Positions 56,001-64,000 of a DNA stretch of 64,000 nt are shown here, piece after piece (position 1 is the stretch's first letter; the number at the start of each line of letters is the position of its first letter). The position numbers were made by a program, and so were the translations under genes. The stretch comes from Daphnia carinata (taxonomy: Eukaryota > Arthropoda > Branchiopoda > Diplostraca > Daphniidae), in assembly GCF_022539665.2 (NCBI RefSeq), contig NW_026712516.1, forward strand, positions 1-64,000, written 5' to 3'. Below the pieces are notes generated by a model. That model was given only the letters and a program-made list of their open reading frames with translations, ran no database searches and had not been told where the DNA came from.

Positions 56001-59000
56001 ATAACACTATATTCACATTGAATACACGTATATTTGATGCTGTTTGAATGTAGATATTGAAACTCACTGTATCACACTATATTCACATTGAATACACGTA
56101 TATTTGATGCTGTTTGAATGTAGATATTGAAACTGATTCTATAACACTATATTCACATTGAATACACGTATATTTGATGCTGTTTGAATGTAGATATTGA
56201 AACTCACTGTATCACACTATATTCACATTGAATACACGTATATTTGATGCTGTTTGAATGTAGATATTGAAACTGATTCTATAACACTATATTCACATTG
56301 AATACACGTATATTTGATGCTGTTTGAATGTAGATATTGAAACTGATTCTATAACACTATATTCACATTGAATACACGTATATTTGATGCTGTTTGAATG
56401 TAGATATTGAAACTGATTCTATAACACTATATTCACATTGAATACACGTATATTTGATGCTGTTTGAATGTAGATATTGAAACTCACTGTATCACACTAT
56501 ATTCACATTGAATACACGTATATTTGATGCTGTTTGAATGTAGATATTGAAACTGATTCTATAACACTATATTCACATTGAATACACGTATATTTGATGC
56601 TGTTTGAATGTAGATATTGAAACTGATTCTATCACACTATATTCACATTGAATACACGTATATTTGATGCTGTTTGAATGTAGATATTGAAACTGATTCT
56701 ATAACACTATATTCACATTGAATACACGTATATTTGATGCTGTTTGAATGTAGATATTGAAACTGATTCTATAACACTATATTCACATTGAATACACGTA
56801 TATTTGATGCTGTTTGAATGTAGATATTGAAACTGACTGTATAACACTATATTCACATTGAATACATGTATATTTGATGCTGTTTGAATGTAGATATTGA
56901 AACTGACTGTATAACACTATATTCACATTGAATACACGTATATTTGATGCTGTTTGAATGTAGATATTGAAACTGATTCTATAACACTATATTCACATTG
57001 AATACACGTATATTTGATGCTGTTTGAATGTAGATATTGAAACTCACTGTATCACACTATATTCACATTGAATACACGTATATTTGATGCTGTTTGAATG
57101 TAGATATTGAAACTGATTCTATAACACTATATTCACATTGAATACACGTATATTTGATGCTGTTTGAATGTAGATTGAAACTCACTGTATCACACTATAT
57201 TCACATTGAATACACGTATATTTGATGCTGTTTGAATGTAGATATTGAAACTGATTCTATAACACTATATTCACATTGAATACACGTATATTTGATGCTG
57301 TTTGAATGTAGATATTGAAACTGATTCTATAACACTATATTCACATTGAATACACGTATATTTGATGCTGTTTGAATGTAGATATTGAAACTCATTGTAT
57401 AACACTATATTCACATTGAATACACGTATATTTGATGCTGTTTGAATGTAGATATTGAAACTCACTGTATCACACTATATTCACATTGAATACACGTATA
57501 TTTGATGCTGTTTGAATGTAGATATTGAAACTGATTCTATAACACTATATTCACATTGAATACACGTATATTTGATGCTGTTTGAATGTAGATATTGAAA
57601 CTCATTCTATTACACTATATTCACATTGAATACACGTATATTTCATGCTCTTTGAATGTAGATATTGAAACTATTCTATAACACTATATTCACATTGAAT
57701 ACACGTATATTTGATGCTGTTTGAATGTAGATATTGAAACTCACTGTATCACACTATATTCACATTGAATACACGTATATTTGATGCTGTTTGAATGTAG
57801 ATATTGAAACTGATTCTATAACACTATATTCACATTGAATACACGTATATTTGATGCTGTTTGAATGTAGATATTGAAACTCATTGTATCACACTATATT
57901 CACATTGAATACACGTATATTTGATGCTGTTTGAATGTAGATATTGAAACTGATTCTATAACACTATATTCACATTGAATACACGTATATTTGATGCTGT
58001 TTGAATGTAGATATTGAAACTCACTATATCACACTATATTCACATTGAATACACGTATATTTGATGCTGTTTGAATGTAGATATTGAAACTGATTCTATA
58101 ACACTATATTCACATTGAATACACGTATATTTGATGCTGTTTGAATGTAGATATTGAAACTCACTGTATACACTATATTCACATTGAATACACGTATATT
58201 TGATGCTGTTTGAATGTAGATATTGAAACTCATTCTATATCACACTATATTCACATTGAATACACGTATATTTGATGCTGTTTGAATGTAGATATTGAAA
58301 CTGATTCTATAACACTATATTCACATTGAATACACGTATATTTGATGCTGTTTGAATGTAGATATTGAAACTGACTGTATCACACTATATTCACATTGAA
58401 TACACGTATATTTGATGCTGTTTGAATGTAGATATTGAAACTGATTCTATAACACTATATTCACATTGAATACACGTATATTTGATGCTGTTTGAATGTA
58501 GATATTGAAACTGATTGTATCACACTATATAACACTATATTCACATTGAATACACGTATATTTGATGCTGTTTGAATGTAGATATTGAAACTGATTCTAT
58601 AACACTATATTCACATTGAATACACGTATATTTGATGCTGTTTGAATGTAGATATTGAAACTCACTGTATCACACTATATCACATTGAATACACGTATAT
58701 TTGATGCTGTTTGAATGTAGATATTGAAACTGATTCTATAACACTATATTCACATTGAATACACGTATATTTGATGCTGTTTGAATGTAGATATTGAAAC
58801 TCACTGTATCACACTATATTCACATTGAATACACGTATATTTGATGCTGTTTGAATGTAGATATTGAAACTGATTCTATAACACTATATTCACATTGAAT
58901 ACACGTATATTTGATGCTGTTTGAATGTAGATATTGAAACTCACTGTATCACACTATATTCACATTGAATACACGTATATTTGATGCTGTTTGAATGTAG

Positions 59001-62000
59001 ATATTGAAACTGATTCTATAACACTATATTCACATTGAATACACGTATATTTGATGCTGTTTGAATGTAGATATTGAAACTGATTCTATAACACTATATT
59101 CACATTGAATACACGTATATTTGATGCTGTTTGAATGTAGATATTGAAACTGATTCTATATTCACACACTATATTCACATTGAATACACGTATATTTGAT
59201 GCTGTTTGAATGTAGATATTGAAACTGATTCTATAACACTATATTCACATTGAATACACGTATATTTGATGCTGTTTGAATGTAGATATTGAAACTCATT
59301 GTATAACACTATATTCACATTGAATACACGTATATTTGATGCTGTTTGAATGTAGATATTGAAACTGATTCTATAACACTATATTCACATTGAATACACG
59401 TATATTTGATGCTGTTTGAATGTAGATATTGAAACTCATTGTATCACACTATATTCACATTGAATACACGTATATTTGATGCTGTTTGAATGTAGATATT
59501 GAAACTGATTCTATAACACTATATTCACATTGAATACACGTATATTTGATGCTGTTTGAATGTAGATATTGAAACTGATTCTATAACACTATATTCACAT
59601 TGAATACACGTATATTTGATGCTGTTTGAATGTAGATATTGAAACTCACTGTATCACACTATATTCACATTGAATACACGTATATTTGATGCTGTTTGAA
59701 TGTAGATATTGAAACTGATTCTATAACACTATATTCACATTGAATACACGTATATTTGATGCTGTTTGAATGTAGATATTGAAACTCACTGTATCACACT
59801 ATATTCACATTGAATACACGTATATTTGATGCTGTTTGAATGTAGATATTGAAACTGATTGTATAACACTATATTCACATTGAATACACGTATATTTGAT
59901 GCTGTTTGAATGTAGATATTGAAACTGATTCTATAACACTATATTCACATTGAATACACGTATATTTGATGCTGTTTGAATGTAGATATTGAAACTGATT
60001 CTATAACACTATATTCACATTGAATACACGTATATTTGATGCTGTTTGAATGTAGATATTGAAACTGATTCTATAACACTATATTCACATTGAATACACG
60101 TATATTTGATGCTGTTTGAATGTAGATATTGAAACTGATTCTATAACACTATATTCACATTGAATACACGTATATTTGATGCTGTTTGAATGTAGATATT
60201 GAAACTCACTGTATCACACTATATTCACATTGAATACACGTATATTTGATGCTGTTTGAATGTAGATCATTGAAACTGATTCTATAACACTATATTCACA
60301 TTGAATACACGTATATTTGATGCTGTTTGAATGTAGATATTGAAACTGATTGTATAACACTATATTCACATTGAATACACGTATATTTGATGCTGTTTGA
60401 ATGTAGATATTGAAACTGATTCTATAACACTATATTCACATTGAATACACGTATATTTGATGCTGTTTGAATGTAGATATTGAAACTGATTCTATAACAC
60501 TATATTCACATTGAATACACGTATATTTGATGCTGTTTGAATGTAGATATTGAAACTGATTCTATAACACTATATTCACATTGAATACACGTATATTTGA
60601 TGCTGTTTGAATGTAGATATTGAAACTCACTGTATAACACTATATTCACATTGAATACACGTATATTTGATGCTGTTTGAATGTAGATATTGAAACTGAT
60701 TCTATAACACTATATTCACATTGAATACACGTATATTTGATGCTGTTTGAATGTAGATATTGAAACTGATTCTGTAACACTATATTCACATTGAATACAC
60801 GTATATTTGATGCTGTTTGAATGTAGATATTGAAACTGATTCTATAACACTATATTCACATTGAATACACGTATATTTGATGCTGTTTGAATGTATATTG
60901 AAACTGATTCTATAACACTATATTCACATTGAATACACGTATATTTGATGCTGTTTGAATGTAGATATTGAAACTCACTGTATAACACTATATTCACATT
61001 GAATACACGTATATTTGATGCTGTTTGAATGTAGATATTGAAACTGATTCTATAACACTATATTCACATTGAATACACGTATATTTGATGCTGTTTGAAT
61101 GTAGATATTGAAACTGATTCTATAACACTATATTCACATTGAATACACGTATATTTGATGCTGTTTGAATGTAGATATTGAAACTGATTCTATATCACTA
61201 TATTATATTCACATTGAATACACGTATATTTGATGCTGTTTGAATGTAGATATTGAAACTGATTCTATAACACTATATTCACATTGAATACACGTATATT
61301 TGATGCTGTTTGAATGTAGATATTGAAACTCACTGTATAACACTATATTCACATTGAATACACGTATATTTGATGCTGTTTGAATGTAGATATTGAAACT
61401 GATTCTATAACACTATATTCACATTGAATACACGTATATTTGATGCTGTTTGAATGTAGATATTGAAACTCATTGTATCACACTATATTCACATTGAATA
61501 CACGTATATTTGATGCTGTTTGAATGTAGATATTGAAACTGATTCTATAACACTATATTCACATTGAATACACGTATATTTGATGCTGTTTGAATGTAGA
61601 TATTGAAACTGATTCTATATCACACTATATTCACATTGAATACACGTATATTTGATGCTGTTTGAATGTAGATATTGAAACTGATTCTATAACACTATAT
61701 TCACATTGAATACACGTATATTTGATGCTGTTTGAATGTAGATATTGAAACTGACTGTATCACACTATATTCACATTGAATACACGTATATTTGATGCTG
61801 TTTGAATGTAGATATTGAAACTGATTCTATAACACTATATTCACATTGAATACACGTATATTTGATGCTGTTTGAATGTAGATATTGAAACTGATTCTAT
61901 AACACTATATTCACATTGAATACACGTATATTTGATGCTGTTTGAATGTAGATATTGAAACTGATTGTATCACACTATATTCACATTGAATACACGTATA

Positions 62001-64000
62001 TTTGATGCTGTTTGAATGTAGATATTGAAACTGATTCTATAACACTATATTCACATTGAATACACGTATATTTGATGCTGTTTGAATGTAGATATTGAAA
62101 CTGATTCTATAACACTATATTCACATTGAATACACGTATATTTGATGCTGTTTGAATGTAGATATTGAAACTCATTGTATCACACTATATTCACATTGAA
62201 TACACGTATATTTGATGCTGTTTGAATGTAGATATTGAAACTGATTCTATAACACTATATTCACATTGAATACACGTATATTTGATGCTGTTTGAATGTA
62301 GATATTGAAACTCACTGTATAACACTATATTCACATTGAATACACGTATATTTGATGCTGTTTGAATGTAGATATTGAAACTGATTCTATAACACTATAT
62401 TCACATTGAATACACGTATATTTGATGCTGTTTGAATGTAGATATTGAAACTGATTCTATAACACTATATTCACATTGAATACACGTATATTTGATGCTG
62501 TTTGAATGTAGATATTGAAACTGACTGTATCACACTATATTCACATTGAATACACGTATATTTGATGCTGTTTGAATGTAGATATTGAAACTGATTCTAT
62601 AACACTATATTCACATTGAATACACGTATATTTGATGCTGTTTGAATGTAGATATTGAAACTCACTGTATCACACTATATTCACATTGACACGTATATTT
62701 GATGCTGTTTGAATGTAGATATTGAAACTGATTCTATAACACTATATTCACATTGAATACACGTATATTTGATGCTGTTTGAATGTAGATATTGAAACTC
62801 ATTGTATCACACTATATTCACATTGAATACACGTATATTTGATGCTGTTTGAATGTAGATATTGAAACTGATTCTATAACACTATATTCACATTGAATAC
62901 ACGTATATTTGATGCTGTTTGAATGTAGATATTGAAACTGATGTATAACACTATATTCACATTGAATACACGTATATTTGATGCTGTTTGAATGTAGATA
63001 TTGAAACTGATTCTATAACACTATATTCACATTGAATACACGTATATTTGATGCTGTTTGAATGTAGATATTGAAACTCATTGTATCACACTATATTCAC
63101 ATTGAATACACGTATATTTGATGCTGTTTGAATGTAGATATTGAAACTGATTCTATATCACACTATATTCACATTGAATACACGTATATTTGATGCTGTT
63201 TGAATGTAGATATTGAAACTCACTGTATCACACTATATTCACATTGAATACACGTATATTTGATGCTGTTTGAATGTAGATATTGAAACTGATTCTATAA
63301 CACTATATTCACATTGAATACACGTATATTTGATGCTGTTTGAATGTAGATATTGAAACTCATTCTGTATCACACTATATTCACATTGAATACACGTATA
63401 TTTGATGCTGTTTGAATGTAGATCATGAAACTGATTCTATAACACTATATTCACATTGAATACACGTATATTTGATGCTGTTTGAATGTAGATATTGAAA
63501 CTGATTCTGTATCACACTATATTCACATTGAATACACGTATATTTGATGCTGTTTGAATGTAGATATTGAAACTCATTGTATCACACTATATTCACATTG
63601 AATACACGTATATTTAATGCTGTTTGAATGTAGATCATGGTAACTTATTGTATCACACTATATTCACATGAATACACGTATATTTGATGCTGTTGTTTGA
63701 ATGTAGATATTGAAACTCACTGTATCACACTATATTCACATTGAATACACGTATATTTGATGCTGTTTGAATGTAGATATTGAAACTGATTCTATAACAC
63801 TATATTCACATTGAATACACGTATATTTGATGCTGTTTGAATGTAGATATTGAAACTGATTCTATCACACTATATTCACATTGAATACGTATATTTGTAT
63901 ATTTGATGCTGTTTGAATGTAAATGTTGAAACTGATTCTATCACACTATATTCACATTGAATACACGTATATTTGATGCTGTTTGAATGTAGATATTGAA
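41066..64000. repeat. 70-bp satellite array, block C (runs off the window)
   Basis: About 22.9 kb of the same 70-bp satellite. From 41066 to about 49400 the monomers are diverse, with TTTAGATCAT, GATGAAG and GTTGATATT variants and segmental copies 35-37 or 14 monomers apart. From about 49400 to the end almost every unit has the same 54-base core (ACTATATTCACATTGAATAC to GTAGATATTGAAACT), differing mainly at four bases of a short window. Small indels concentrate in that window. Open frames on the minus strand are by-products of the repeat. Confidence 0.95.

Noticed and set aside
30971-57465. Several 60-64 codon minus-strand ORFs with similar proteins (30971, 44025, 49408, 53847, 57271)
   Set aside because: Three 70-bp units make 210 bases, a multiple of three, so any monomer lacking stops yields these frames. 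They lie only in satellite and follow its variants.
15780-64000. CRISPR-like appearance of regular short repeats
   Set aside because: The 70-bp units are contiguous without unique spacers; this is a eukaryotic satellite.

Overview
The window is repeat-dominated eukaryotic DNA, almost certainly from an arthropod. Captured fragments of nuclear genes for mitochondrial proteins are split by short (about 60-70 bp) GT-AG introns. There are three LTR-retrotransposon lineages, a tRNA-derived SINE, a foldback/MULE-like DNA transposon and a very large 70-bp satellite. A branchiopod crustacean such as Daphnia would fit the short introns, but that is a guess. No intact ordinary host gene, rRNA or functional tRNA gene was found.

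Layout. (1) 1-15779 is the 3' part of a Ty3/gypsy-like element on the + strand. It has the gag tail with a CCHC knuckle, protease, RT, RNase H and integrase (1-4123, broken by several frameshifts and stops). A long envelope-like membrane glycoprotein gene follows (4148-6764 and 11933-13459), then small ORFs, a 413-aa ankyrin-repeat ORF (14145-15386), a polypurine tract and a short 3' LTR. The 5' LTR lies outside the window. (2) 6765-11932 is a foldback/MULE-like DNA transposon inserted into the Thr-rich stalk of that envelope gene. It has about 450-bp terminal inverted repeats built from short subrepeats and a 9-bp target duplication, and the env frame is identical on both sides. It carries a SINE and intron-bearing fragments of AIFM1-like and ABAT-like genes, plus a Lys-rich exon I cannot assign. 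No transposase was seen.

(3) From about 15780 to the window end runs a roughly 34.5-kb tandem array of a 70-bp AT-rich satellite, interrupted by two complete LTR elements. (4) One is a Ty1/copia element at 20808-26304 (+). Its LTRs are nearly identical, it has a copia-type internal tRNA-iMet primer site, and a 497-bp spliceosomal-intron-like segment lies inside gag. (5) The other is a BEL/Pao element at 32851-41065 (- strand). It has a tRNA-Phe primer site, gag with one in-frame TGA, an intact 1462-codon pol, and a separate downstream ORF coding a coiled coil plus a zinc knuckle related to its own Gag/Pol knuckles. (6) 41066-64000 is satellite again, and its last ~14.6 kb is strikingly homogeneous.

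Order of events. The foldback element entered an already built gypsy/env element. Copia and BEL entered an already tandem satellite; their LTR pairs differ at about 4 and 8 substitutions respectively, so copia is probably the younger. The most unusual system here is the gypsy-like element that combines a virus-like envelope gene with an ankyrin-repeat accessory gene. The gene-capturing foldback element and the BEL accessory ORF come next.
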